From Plecoglossus altivelis (Eukaryota > Chordata > Actinopteri > Osmeriformes > Plecoglossidae), in the NCBI GenBank assembly GCA_036571765.1, contig BROE01000011.1:2249876-2313875 (forward strand): 64,000 nucleotides of DNA, read 5' to 3'. The notes beneath the pieces are model-generated. The model made no database searches, had not been told where the DNA came from, and saw only the letters and a program-made list of their open reading frames with translations. Both the position numbers and the translations under genes were made by a program. This document shows, piece after piece, positions 34,145 to 45,452 of the stretch. Each line of letters starts with the position of its first letter. The stretch's first letter is position 1.

Positions 34145-34262
34145 ATTCAGCGATTCGCATCGGTGCACAGGCGTACCTACTCGGTACCTACTTTTAAAGT
34201 TTTTAAAAGTAGGTACCGAATACAATCTGGTCGCGCCTGTAGGTGCATCATTTTTGAATCTA
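34145..34262. repeat. Palindrome with 18-bp perfect arms in tbc1d20 3' UTR
   Basis: Left arm TCGGTACCTACTTTTAAA (34181-34198) and right arm TTTAAAAGTAGGTACCGA (34202-34219) are exact reverse complements separated by three bases. Imperfect complementarity continues outward (ACAGGCG with its outer ATTCA on the left, CGCCTGT and TGAAT on the right), giving a palindromic region of about 118 bp. In RNA this would fold into a tight hairpin. It may be a small fold-back mobile element. Confidence 0.85.
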
Positions 34263-34561
34263 TCTTCTTATAGGTCAGATCTTATTTCTTTATATTCCGT
34301 TATTAGCGAAGGCCATGTGGCTTTTATTCAGAAAGGTGATCAGGATGATAAATACGTTTAGCCACTGTGAAGTTCCCCCGCAGCACGACTAACCTAAGTC
34401 CTCACCCCTGGTTGTCTGTCGTCTAGAAACAGCACCATAGCCTTCTGCTCACTGCTGAGGCAGCCTACCTGCTGCAAGCCAAGCACAACTGACTGCTTGC
34501 TGTAGCGGTGACACAAAGCACTATGCTTCTTAAGTTAACCCTGAACAGCTGTTAACGGCGC

Positions 34562-35083
34562 GAGCTGTTGTGAAAGTGGAACTAGAGACCTAGAATTAAA
34601 GAAAGACTGGTTTAAGGGAAAGGACCGGCCTGGTTTTATTTGATATTTTTACTCTTTTTTGCACTATGGACAAAGGACTTGAGAAAAGGTCTGTTTGTGA
34701 AAAGGGCAAACAGTTTTTTAGAAGTAAAACCAAAAACATCTCACAAATGAGATGCTTATGGTAGTGAGTTTCAGTACTAGAGAAACAAATATGTTTTTAA
34801 AAAAGGTGAATTTGTAGACACAAGAGGGAGAGCTGTTGTGAAAGTGGAACTAGAGACCTAGAATTAAAGAAAGACTGGTTTAAGGGAAAGGACCGGCCTG
34901 GTTTTATTTGATATTTTTGCTCTCTTTTTTGCACGGACAAAGGACTTGAGAAAAGGTCTGTTTGTGAAAAGGGCAAACTGTTTTTTAGAAGTAAAACCAA
35001 AAACATCTCACAAATGAGATGCTTATGGTAGTGAGTTTCAGTACTAGAGAAACAAATGTGTTTTTAAAAAAGGGAATTTTGTA
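34562..35083 (+). repeat. 268-bp tandem duplication in tbc1d20 3' UTR
   Basis: Two direct copies, 34562-34829 and 34830 to about 35083, begin GAGCTGTTGTGAAAGTGGAA. They differ by a handful of bases, for example TTGCACTATGGACAA versus TTGCACGGACAA. Confidence 0.95.
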
Positions 35084-35539
35084 GTTTATAATATGCTGTA
35101 AAAAAAAATACAATCAAAGATTTTGCTGTACTGTATTGAATCGCATGCCATCTTATTATTTTACATCACGTCACACAGAGTTAAGTCGCTTTGTGTTGAA
35201 ATTGTGTCGTGTCAAACCACACCGCATTGTAATAGAGGGGAAATCATATAGCATTAAGTGGTTGCTTCACATTTATGTTGGCAATGGGTGGAGACGGATA
35301 TCGTATCGATGGAAGGGCGTGAAGAAGGATATCGTACTACTGCCCCAGCCATATCTCACCTGTCTCGTTAAAACCATGTACATCTGAAACTCTGTATTTC
35401 ATTTATTTCAAACAGAATTACTTTACACTTCATGCTTCATTCACTACGTTTACGTGATTTGGGAATTTAATTTGCCAAAGCTGAATTTCATTGGAATGCT
35501 GACATATGTTCTGTCAGGAATCTGTTGTACTGCTTTGAG

Positions 35540-35545
35540 AATAAA
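35540..35545 (+). terminator. Likely tbc1d20 polyadenylation signal
   Basis: AATAAA within GAGAATAAAGATG, followed by T/G-rich sequence (ATGTATTCATGTCTGACTTA), as expected for a cleavage site. Confidence 0.6.
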
Positions 35546-35560
35546 GATGTATTCATGTCT

Positions 35561-36640
35561 GACTTATATTAAATATGATTCAGCTCTGGTGAGGGATTAC
35601 TTTGTCTTAATTTAAGTAGTGAACACAGTCAAAAGTAAGCCTTATTACATTGCTTCTGTAAAAAGCTAATACTGACAGCATATACAGACCAGGTTGGGGA
35701 TAGCTAGTTTTTTAATGTAATATCTTTAGAATTTCATGCGAAGATATTTGAGAAACATTAAGATATGACGCTATGCAGTTCCTTTGTGAGGTTATGAACA
35801 CAATGATTGATGGTGTTATTAGCTGCGATACAAGGGTTAGGGGCACCAGCAGGATTCATGCACCAATGGCTGAAAGTGTATGTTTGTAACCATGGTTACA
35901 GCGGATCTTCATAGGGTAAAGTAATGTTCCAAAGGTTGCTTAATGTTTCCAACGTAGTGACCCCCCACCACCACCACCACCACCACCACCACCACCACCA
36001 ACTTCTCAGACTACAAGACCCCAGCGAACGCTGAACACGACGCACACACGCAGAGATATCCAGAGACCAAACAGATATAAACACGTCTATTGACAGCAAT
36101 CATGTGTTTGGTGAGGAGAGGAAAGAGGGAGACTAGGGGAGAGGAGGGGCAGAGGAGAGAGGACAGGAGAAGGAGAAGAGAGGGTGAGAAGAAGGAGAGG
36201 ACTCCCCACCCCTGCTCTCTGTCGGGAATCTCAACATCAATGTGTGAAATTCAATCTGGGTCCATAATTGGTTTCAATGGATATATAACAAGAGGCCGAG
36301 ACGTCGGAATAGCATTACGTCCGTCTGCCCCCCCCCCCCCCCCAGCTCCCCTCTCCCATGTTACCTCATGTCCCCCCTCACCCAGCCCCAACCCCCAAGG
36401 CCAGCTAAAGGCTGTTTCACACCTGGTTGGGTTCCTATTAGCAACTGCTCCCCATGCTGACGGGACCCATTCATTTAGCTTTATTTAGATTGATCTCCTC
36501 CCTTCGATCTTCCTTCTCGCCTTTCCTTCTCTTTCTCTCTCTCCTCACCCCACTCCTGCCACATGTAGAGAAACACCACACATAATGCACAAACACATGA
36601 AAATGCTTCGGTAAACACACTAACACAACAACCCCCCCCC
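35561..36640. other. Spacer with (CCA)n tract, no gene
   Basis: Unique AT-rich sequence to about 35940, then a (CCA)n run of about twelve repeats at 35965-36001, a purine tract at 36108-36205 and a C-run at 36330-36345. No exon recognised. Confidence 0.5.
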
Positions 36641-36646
36641 CCATGC

Positions 36647-37110
36647 CCAACACACACACGCACCCATGCCACTACTTTCTTAGCCTTTGGGAAGAGAGGA
36701 GAGGGGATGAGAGGAGAGGGGAAGGGGAGGGGAGGAGAGGAGGGTGGAATGGAGGGGAGGAAAGGAGAGTGGAGGAAAGGAGAGGGGAAGGAAGGGGAGG
36801 AGAGGAGAGGGGAAGGCGAAGAGAGGGGAACGGAGGGGAGAAGCCAGAGGGCGACAGGCGAAGCAGCAGAGAGGGAACGAGGCGGATGAAAAGGAATAGG
36901 GAAAGGAAAGGATAGGATAGTGGAGAACGAAAGAGAGGACAGGGGAGGGGGTGAGGAAAGGAGGATGTGGAGGGAGGGGCAGGGGGGAGGGGGGAAAGAG
37001 CGGCAAAGAAGAGGTAGGGTGAGTGTGGAGAGTGGAGACAGGAGGGAGAGGGAGAGGGTAGGGGGGGGAGGAGATTCTGGCGGATAATTGCTGGAGGATG
37101 ATGATCACCT
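36647..37110. repeat. Polypurine tract, first of two long copies
   Basis: Starts CCAACACACACACGCACCCA, continues through GCCTTTGGGAAGAGAGG into GGAGAGG/GGGAGG repeats and ends near GGAGGAGATTCTGGC. The same sequence returns after the N gap at 37461. Confidence 0.9.
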
Positions 37111-37450
37111 GGGGGGATCAGACTTGACCACATGCTGTGTCCCACCAAGCAAGCCTCCGCACCCTATGTGTTTGTGTTGTGTGTGTCTGTGGCTTGGGAA
37201 AAGTTTCCCCCGGAACTCAGATACGTGTTGGAAGAAGTGTGTGGGTGGAGTGCAGATGTGATAGTGTGGGAAGTGGGGGTGGTTGGGTTGTGTTCGTTTG
37301 TGGTTGTTGGTTGGATAGTTGATTGTTTTGTTGTTTTTCCCCGTCGTGGCGCCGCGATCTGAATTGACACTGGGAATAATTTGAAAAAAAAGGGAATCCC
37401 AAAAGATGGGGTCCTTAACCATGTACCCTCCTAACCCAGAAAAACCGTTA

Positions 37451-37460
37451 NNNNNNNNNN
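37451..37460. other. Assembly gap (10 N)
   Basis: Ten N bases. The sequence to its right repeats the sequence starting at 36647, so the join is suspect. Confidence 0.95.
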
Positions 37461-37795
37461 CCAACACACACACGCACCCATGCCACTACTTTCTTAGCCT
37501 TTGGGAAGAGAGGAGAGGGGATGAGACGAGAGGGGAAGGGGAGGGGAGGAGAGGCGAGTGGAATGGAGGGGAGGAAAGGAGAGTAGAGGAAAGGAGAGGG
37601 GAAGGAAGGGGAGGAGAGGAGAGGGGAAGGCGAGGAGAGGGGAATGGAGGGGAGAAAAGGAAAGGGAAGGAAAGGAGAGGAGAGTGGAGGAGAAGAGAGG
37701 ACAGGGGAGGAGAGGAAAGGAGATGGGAGGGGAGAGGAGGGGAAGGGAAGGGAAGGGAGGGGAGGGGAGGAGATTCTGGCATACTGGATGATGCA
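37461..37795. repeat. Polypurine tract, second copy
   Basis: Matches 36647-37110 with few substitutions over the first 200 bp, then with indels, and shares the same right end (GGAGGAGATTCTGGC). The copy begins exactly at the gap. Confidence 0.9.
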
Positions 37796-40700
37796 CCTTT
37801 CCACTTAAAGCTGTGTCCACTGCAGCAGTGTGTGCGTGCGTGCGTGCGTGTGTGTGTGTGTGCGTAAATCTGTGTGAACAGTGCAGAGGAATGTTCCAGA
37901 ACAGGTGCATCTGCGCACCACTAAATTACACACCTGTTTGGTTTCCCACAACGACAAGACCACTGCATCACCTACTATGCAAGCTTGTTAGAGCAACCTC
38001 CCTATTGATACACACACACCTCATTCAGGCCTCCACAGTGGCCAGTCAGCAGTTTGGTTCCCAAGTGGCCTTGTACTGGAGACCTCTACAGCAAGCTGCC
38101 CTAGTGTGTCTGTGTAATGGTATGTGTGTGTGGTCTGTCCGTGTGGGTGGTGGGTGTGTGTATGTGTGTATGAAGGTGTGTGTGAGGGTTCGTTTGTGTG
38201 GTGTGTGTGATGGTGTGTGTTTGATGCTGTGCCATGGGTGTGATGGTGTGTGGGATACTTGTGTATTTGATGGTGTGTGGTGTGGGTGTGGTTGATGGTG
38301 TGTGGTGTGGTTGATGGTGTGTGGTGTGGTTGATGGTGTGTGGTGTGTGTGATGATGAGTGCTGTGTGAGTATGTACGTGTGTGTGAGTATCCCAGCTCC
38401 AAAGGCACCAGCTGACATGATGTTAAGCAGAGTAAGCTCTGGTATATGTATTTTTTAGCAGCTTTGTGGCAGCATGGAGGAACATGTGCAATGGGGTGTG
38501 TAAGAGTGTGTATCTGAGAATGAGTGTGTGCGTAAACATGCAGATGTTGACTGTTGGTTCCAATTTATCAGCGTGTCTTCATGGGACCCTGTGAAAGGTC
38601 AACGTTTCTCCTCTGCCTTCCTCCCCTCTTCCCTCCTTTCATCTCCCCTATCCTCCTGTCACCTCTTCTTGTCTACACTCCTCCATCCTCTCTTTTTTCC
38701 TCTCCTGTCTCCCTCCCCTCCTCTCTCCTCTTCTTCTCCCCCTTTCCTGAGGAAGGGAGAGGAGGTAGAGGTAGGTAGAGATGTACGTAGATGGAGCAGT
38801 ATGTACTGTTGTGAGGTCTAGAGTCAGAGAAGTCTGTATGTAGATATAGAGTTCGGTACTGCAGATTGAAAAGTCTGTTCTATAGCTAGAGAGGAATGTA
38901 CAATAGATGCATTCTGCACATTGAGAGGTCTGTCGGTTGAGATGTTTACAGGTAGATAAAGGTCTGTACTGTGTGTACAGAACTCTGGACTGCAGATAGT
39001 GATGTCTTCTGGTAGAGAAGTCTGTAGATTGTGAGGTCTGTAGGTAGAGATGTCTATGACTAGATAACTAGGTCTGTACAGTAGGTAGAGAGATCTGTAG
39101 ATAGAGCAATCTGTAGAGCTGAAGGACATAGTCCTTTTAACTGCTGTTGAATTATGCACATCCTGGTCTGCCTGCCAAGCTGCTGTTGCTTTAAATGAGA
39201 CAATCTGGGTCAGTACACACACACACACACATTCCCAATCATGCACATATTATGCAGTTCTCCGTCCCTCTGTCATTTAGACAGACACTTCTCAAACATA
39301 AACACTTAACAACACGGACCAGACATGGCACCTGCTAGCTTTGAGAGGTGAAACCCTCCACATATCAGCTTCACACACACACGCACGCACACATCCACAC
39401 ACTGCACATACAGACAAACACATACACACACACACATACACACACAGCACATACACACAACACACACACATTCACACACAGCACATACACACAAACACAT
39501 ACACACATACGCGTGCACACATCCACACACAGCACATACACACAACACACACACATCCACACACAGCACATACACACAAACACATACACATATACATAGC
39601 ACATGCACATATACTAACAGGTAAGCAGAATAACTCTTTAAAGTCTTTAATTAGAAGTGGTACTTTTGTGCTTTACAGTGTTCAAATGATGAGCAGAAAA
39701 AACTGCAGGATTTAATAAGATACAGTAGGAGTTCATAGAAACATCTGATTCCAAAGAATTATTCTACTTACAGGAGTCTTCACTGAGATAAAGGTACAGA
39801 GACTCTAACCCTTCCTGAACCTAGAGCTGCCTAAACACAGGACGTACTTCAGGATAGACATTCCCATGGTTACTAATGTAGTCATGGTGATGTTGAAGAG
39901 ACATCTTCCTGAACTGGGGCAAGCTTGCCATTGCAAAAATTTAATTCTGTCTGTGGGTTTGGAGCTGTTTTTTTCTGCACTCTAGAACCTCCCTACCAGA
40001 ACTCTAGAACCTGTTAGATGGTTCAGTCCAACACCAGATGTTTTACTTATTTATCTTTAAAGGCAGGCAGTGTAGACCCATGTTCTCCCCAGGATCAGTA
40101 TGTGAGTGTGGAGACTGGTCCCCTGAGCCTTTGCATCTTTAGTGGCAGTAAATTGCTCATGAACAGCAACATGAGGCTAGCTATGGATAATGGAATATGT
40201 TCCAGGGGATGGCAAAGTTGCCTCAATTTGGCCTCCAAATGGATCAACATCAGTATAGCTGGTTGTCGTAATGTAAGGTGTCACTGGATTAAAGATACTT
40301 CCGTAATGAATTGTGTGACAGCTTTTTCACAATCATTTGCATATTTTGCATTGCATTGTATTGATGTGTTTGTCTCAATGGTGAAATATTTAACACCTCC
40401 CACCACCCACCACCACCACCACCACCACACACCACCCCTTCCCAACTCCAGGCCCTCCCTCTACTTCATTGACCCCTGGATTAAATGATATTACAAATGT
40501 TACAGGTAAGAACGCCTGTGTCCCCATGCATCATTGATCTACTGTACTGGGACAGGAATGTTGCTCAAGTAGACACGCTATCTACAGCCTGGTAAAAGTC
40601 CATAACTCCGTAAAATTGGCATAGTTTTCATTATTACTGTGGGGGTTTATTTGCATGCATACAGTAGGTTTATAAAGACAAACGAAAAAGTAAGATTTCA

Positions 40701-40955
40701 TTTAAAACATGGCAAATACTTTGGCGTACTCTGACAAAGGCAAGAAAAAGAACAAAGTGCAAATACATTTTCTACAAACTGTAAATTCTACGTTCTAGAA
40801 GAAGTACATTGATGAATGGAAATGAGGAAATAACTTAACTTCAACACTGAGCAGTGTAGTTTAGAAGCGATTGAACCCAGGTGATGTTCAGGTGAGCGCA
40901 TGATTAATGAGACGTGTGTGACTGAGGCATTATAAGTGTCCTCAGTTAGTCTGAC
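37796..40955. other. Spacer with GT and CA arrays, no gene
   Basis: (GT)n-type at 37830-37865; a TGATGGTGTGTGGTGTGGT tandem at about 38105-38385; CT-rich at 38610-38745; short GATAGAG/GTCTGTA repeats at 38820-39120; (CA)n at 39375-39605; (CCA)n at 40395-40430. Unique DNA between, including 39610-40390 and 40440-40950, shows no exon I can support. Confidence 0.5.
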
Positions 40956-40959
40956 AAAC

Positions 40960-41275
40960 TCTGGTTCATACAGCTTAGAACCTTTAGTATGAGAAGGTGA
41001 TTTCTTCCAGGTTAGAACCTGCAGTATGAGATCATGGGTCTCTTTAGGTTAGAATCTGCAGTATGAGATAGTGGGTTCTTCCATGTTAGAACCTGCAGTA
41101 TAAGATAGTGGGTTCTTCCATGTTAGAACCTGCCGTTTGACATGGATGGTTCCTTCTGGTTCCACTAGCTTCGTCCCTACAGTATGATATGGTGGGTTCT
41201 TCCAGGTTAGAACCTGCAATGTGAGATGGTGGGTTCTTCCAGGTTAGAACCTGCAGTGTGAGATGGTGGGCATCA
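40960..41275. repeat. 37-bp minisatellite downstream of scrt1
   Basis: About seven units of GTTAGAACCTGCAGTATGAG plus ATGGTGGGTTCTTCCAG, one with an insertion at about 41145-41175. It lies just downstream of the scrt1 stop and may be inside its 3' UTR. Confidence 0.9.
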
Positions 41276-41445
41276 TCATTCATCCTGGTCCATGCTACTC
41301 AGCGGTTCTTAGTGCTACTGACAAGAGGGGGAAGATGGAGGTATAAGGGAGGTGAGGGAGGGGGAAGTGAGGGAGGAAGAGAGAGAGAAGGGGAGGAGGG
41401 TGTGGGGGTGAATAGGAGGACAGAGAGGAGAAGAGGGAGACTGGG

Positions 41446-43496
41446 TCAGTCGCCGAGGGAACTGACTGGGGAGAAGGAGGGGGAGGAGGGGGAGGAGGGG
41501 GGAGAGAAGGAGCTCTTGAGACAGGCCGACTCATAGTGCTTGGTCAGGTAGGACTTGAGGGCAAAGGTCTTGTGGCACCTCTTACACTTGTACATCTTGA
41601 GGGCGGAGTGGGTCTGCATGTGCGCGCGCAGGTTGGAGCGGTCCGCGAACGTCTTCCCACAGCGGGCGCAGCAGAAGGGCTTCTCCCCCGTGTGGGACCT
41701 GCTGTGGCCCTGCAGCAGCCAGGGCCGGCTGAAGGCCTTGCCGCACACCTGGCACCTGTGCTGGAGGTTGTGGGTGAGCAGGTGCATGGCTAGGGCAGGC
41801 ATGGAGACATACACCTTGCCACAGGTGGGGCATCGCTTGGCCAGCTGGCTGTCTGCACTGCGGTGTGTCTGCTTGTGGCGGCTCAGGTTGGAGGACGTGG
41901 CGTAGCTCCTCCCACATTCGCCACAAGTATGCCTCTGAGCGCCGGCGGCAACCCGCCGTTGCCGCGAGCGACCGTCCCTGATGAGGAAAGAGTCCAGGCC
42001 GTAGCTGTCGGTGATTGATGACCGGTGGTCGTGGGCAGTGCCGGATGAAGTCTCAGAGGCAGGGCTGTCGGGGGGGTCGGAGTCGCCGTGAAGATGGGCA
42101 TAGAGGGGGGAAGTGATTGCTGTGACAACATGGTCATTCTCTCCATCATACTCCGGCAGGTACTCACTGATGTAGCCTGGAGAGGGAGAGGAAGAAAAAG
42201 AATGGGATGGGGGAGATATAGACAGTTTGAGAAATAAGGTTGGAGAGGGCGTGTAGGAAAGACATGTGGTTAGATCTCATTGTATAGGCCTGTTATCATC
42301 ATCAGGATTATCATTACTATCATCGTTATCTTCACTATCATCAATGTCATCATTAACATCACTTTAAACATCATCACCACCATCTCCATCACCATCATCG
42401 CCATCATCATCATCACAATAATCTTCACCATTACATTACAATCATCATCACCATCATCATGGTCACCAAAGTAATAACTATAGTAACTGTTTTAAAAGAT
42501 TTTTTTACGATTTAATTATGTTCTGGTGGTTATTATTATTTCATTATTATTTCACTAGATTACTAGGTAAATTTTGTCCTGGTGCTGCCCAGGACGCTCT
42601 CAATGAGCTCAAACATTAAATGAACCATCTCCATCACTATCACCACCACGAGCAACACCATTATCACCTTCATCATTCTTAGTTGCAGAAGATGTGAACC
42701 TCTCTCTGCTCTGCGCGGCGATAAGTATTACGTTTGTTCCCGTCAGCGCTGCTAACCCTTTTAGCCCCGATCACTACAGGCGCGAGCTGCACCCGCCAGG
42801 CAGCGTGCCTTAAATAGGTCGATGCAGAACAAATACTCCAGCGCGACTCCACGGGCCGAGATAAGAGGAACCATGAATATTCTATAAACGCACTTCCGGA
42901 CAAAACAGTCTTGGTTATGCAAGTGAGACCGCGCGCTGTCTGTTTTATAGAGCGTGTGTAATGTCTGGAAACGAACTATCTCTCCCCCTCTCGTGTTACT
43001 CATAGTGTAGTGTGTGTGCGTTGTGCGGTGTATTGCAAAATATCCAATAATATAAATAAAATATACATCAAAAACCTCAAATATGATTTATTTAATCATA
43101 TACTGATGTAGCGCGCTTGTCTCGAACACTTGTGTGTTTAACCTTGTGCGTGCGCTCAGAGAAACGTGCTGAGTGGACAGAAGAGCAGCGTGTCTGCCAG
43201 CTGACCGTGTCCCGGGGCTCTGTCAAGCTTCCAGAGCAACAAGCAACCAGCCGGCTTTATCAGCCCCGAGCACGTCCGTCCCCCCACACGAAACCAAACG
43301 CCGTGACGGTCTCGAGCCGTGGTCCTCAACATCACATCTAGCCAGTTTCGGTAATGGATAAGGTGGGTCAGGGTTTACCTTTCTCGTGAAAACGCAGGCT
43401 GAGGTCGGCGGCGCGCGACCGAACGTAGGGGCCCTCAAGATCGGCAGATGAGAAATCATCTAGTTTCACCTTCTTCACGAGGAAGGAGCGAGGCAT
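41446..43496 (-). CDS. scrt1: Scratch family zinc finger repressor 1
   Basis: Two coding exons, 43379-43496 and 41446-42176, join in phase to give 282 residues (human SCRT1 is 348 from memory). Scratch proteins are Snail-superfamily repressors of neurons that bind CAGGTG-type E-boxes. The N-terminus is an intact SNAG repressor motif (MPRSFLVKKVKLD). A Scratch-specific segment (TDSYGLDSFLIRDGRSRQRR) precedes the fingers. Five zinc fingers follow from residue about 124: CGECGRSYATSSNLSRHKQ, then one with the YVSMPALAMHLLTH helix, then two linked by SHTGEKP, and a last C2HC finger ending in HYESAC. The SNAG tail (KVKLDDFSSADLE) and last finger fit SCRT1 better than SCRT2, and the slc39a4/recql4 neighbours agree. 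The low-complexity linker of mammalian SCRT1 is missing, which explains the shorter length. The intron (42177-43378) is GC-rich near exon 1. Confidence 0.93.
42280..42465. repeat. Degenerate (CAT)n in the scrt1 intron
   Basis: Imperfect ATC/CAT trinucleotide repeats of about 190 bp, just upstream (minus strand) of scrt1 exon 2. Confidence 0.8.
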
Positions 43497-43909
43497 GGTT
43501 CCAACCGGGCTCCTGTATCTCTCCTCATGCGTGGCTGCAGCCGGGCGGTGCAGCGGTAGCTCCTCTGGCGCGGAGGATGCTCAAATGCCGGCACAGTCCG
43601 GGAGGATGTTCAGCTGTTCCGCTCTCGCAGCGTTCCGCTAAAACAGGAATGCAACTCCAGCACCGGACAGCTCCCCAGTATAGCGCATGCAGGCACCTCT
43701 CACTCTCCCTTCACGGGCCAGTTGAGCGCCAGGCGGTTTTTTACCTTCAATTTTGGCTAAACACTGTTTGAGATCCCAGAAACGTGGACCTTGCTCTTTT
43801 CCCGTTGTCTCCTTAGTCTCGCTCTTTGCTGCCTGTCTCTCTCTCCTCCGCTGTGTTCCACGAGGGGGTTGGGACAGTCTGTGAGTGGAGTGGAGGATCA
43901 GCTGGCGGC

Positions 43910-43915
43910 TTTATA
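43910..43915 (-). promoter_or_regulatory. scrt1 TATA box
   Basis: TATAAA on the minus strand within a GC-rich context (GCGCCTTATAAAGCCGCC). It lies about 415 nt upstream of the scrt1 start codon, implying a transcription start near 43880 and a 5' UTR of about 385 nt. Confidence 0.65.
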
Positions 43916-44409
43916 AGGCGCACCCCGGCGGGACATAAGGCCGCTTCATTTGATCCGTCAGGATATTAGAAAGTCTCCCGGGAGCTTAACGGGGGGCGGA
44001 ATTATTGACTTGAATTATTGAGTGATATCAGGTCTTAGCACTAAACAAAGAAGTGCGATAAGGCCTACGCGGTGCTTATTAAGGTTATATTCAGTTGGAA
44101 TGCATATTATAATTGTATCAAGAAAGCAGGGTAGATAAATAAAATAAAGTTAATAAAGACACTGAAATTAAAGCATAAGCAATTCCATTCCTCCCGTATA
44201 GTATTGACGTCAACCACGGAATCGTCTCTCCGATGAGGCACGCGGCTGGCAGGTCGCCTTTTACCTCACACTTTGTCAACCAATGGTGTTTGCTTTATGC
44301 AAATGAGCATCAGGGTATCAGAAGGTTTTTTTAATAACAGATCTTGAAAAAAACATACAGTTGTACACACAATAGCACACACACACACATCTCACACACA
44401 CACATTTAG

Positions 44410-44525
44410 GATGGGTATGGCTCAGCGTTAAAGGATTTGACTTTAAATCAAAGAGGTCAAATATTGAAATGATTCAAATCCCCTCTGTACTGTAAGTCAC
44501 TGTGGATGACAGCATCTGCTAAATT
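44410..44525 (+). mobile_element. tRNA-derived SINE with L2-type tail
   Basis: Starts with a tRNA-like head containing an A-box-like TGGCTCAGCGT and a B-box-like GATTCAAATCC. It ends in the fish SINE tail GTAAGTCACTGTGGATGACA…CATCTGCTAAATT, which resembles the 3' end of L2-type LINEs. Too diverged to be a functional tRNA. Confidence 0.75.
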
Positions 44526-44539
44526 AGTACATAATTATT

Positions 44540-44543
44540 ACAG

Positions 44544-44574
<31 letters not shown>

Positions 44575-44575
44575 T
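44540..44575. repeat. (CA)n microsatellite upstream of scrt1
   Basis: Short (CA)n run directly after the SINE; a further (GT)n-rich stretch lies at 44835-44955. Confidence 0.8.
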
Positions 44576-45164
44576 ACACATGCATTGCAGCTTGGGGGCG
44601 GGACCTGGAGCTGGGGGGCGAGGCTACAGACAGCTAACCTCAGGTGAAACGCACCAGAGCAGAGCCTCATTTGCATAATAATAGTCTGGAGTCTCTGGTT
44701 GGTCAGAAGCCAAATCAAAGAGCCCATTAACTCACCTCCGAAGGGAGTGTTTAAAACAATATGCAAATTAAGAAGTTCCCATTTGCGTGGGTAAACAGGG
44801 CAGATGGAATTACTGAAGTGAGCCGAACACACCCTCTGTATGTGTGAGTGCCTGTGTTTGTGTGTGGGGGGTCAGTGTGTGTGTGGGAGAGTGAGTGTCT
44901 GAGTGTGTGTGCGACGATGAGTTAGTGTGTGTGCGTTTGTGAAGTGTGTGTGGATCCCCGCTTTTGGGTAACAGGCTTCCGGACCAAGCTCACCTGACCC
45001 TCCATGGAATTAACATATCATGTTTATCAAGCAGTTGCTGTGTGTGTATTCGTAGATGACAGATAACTGTGCGTATGTGAATGGTTTACATCATTTGAAT
45101 AAGCTGTCCTCTGAACATACTCAGACAGGTAAACTTGATGAACCTCTTTCGACAACATGTCCTC

Positions 45165-45452
45165 TATCCATGTATTCTAGTGCTGTTTCCATGTATTCTA
45201 GTTCTGTATCCATGTATTCTAGTTCTGTATCCATGTATTCTAGTTCCGTATCCATGTATTCTAGTTCCGTATCCATGTATTCTAGTTCCGTATCCATGTA
45301 TTTTAGTGCTGTATCCATGCATTCTAGTTTTGTATCCATATATTCTAGTTCCGTATCCATGTATTTTAGTGCTGTATCCATGCATTCTAGTTTTGTATCC
45401 ATATATTCTAGTTTCGTATCCATGTATTCTAGTTCCGTATCCATGTATTATT
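45165..45452. repeat. 21-bp minisatellite (TCCATGTATTCTAGTTCCGTA)
   Basis: About thirteen copies of a 21-bp unit. As 21 is divisible by three, both strands show repetitive open frames (MYSSSVS on plus), with no sign of a real gene. Two adjacent 63-bp blocks (about 45290-45415) are higher-order copies. Confidence 0.93.

Larger units (their letters stand above)
33390..35560 (+). other. tbc1d20 3' untranslated region
   Basis: About 2.1 kb from the stop codon to the first canonical polyadenylation signal. It contains an inverted-repeat hairpin (34181-34219) and a 268-bp tandem duplication, both listed separately. Transcript extent is inferred, since no earlier AATAAA is apparent. Confidence 0.55.
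44297..44830 (-). promoter_or_regulatory. Candidate scrt1 enhancer, POU-octamer cluster
   Basis: Three exact POU octamers lie upstream of the TATA box: ATGCAAAT at 44297-44304, ATTTGCAT at 44669-44676 and ATGCAAAT at 44761-44768. Close to the last two are a CAGGTG E-box (44641-44646, the class bound by Snail/Scratch proteins), a forkhead-like GTAAACA (44791-44797) and a proneural-type CAGATGG (44801-44807). A SINE and CA repeats separate the first octamer from the others. The function is inferred from motif content only. Confidence 0.4.

Noticed and set aside
37132..37362. Small Val/Gly-rich gene at 37.1-37.4 kb
   Set aside because: The frame lies in GT-rich sequence just before an assembly gap and is not supported by splice sites or a domain.
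44410..44525. tRNA gene
   Set aside because: A- and B-box-like motifs are present, but the acceptor and anticodon arms do not pair and the 3' part is a SINE tail.
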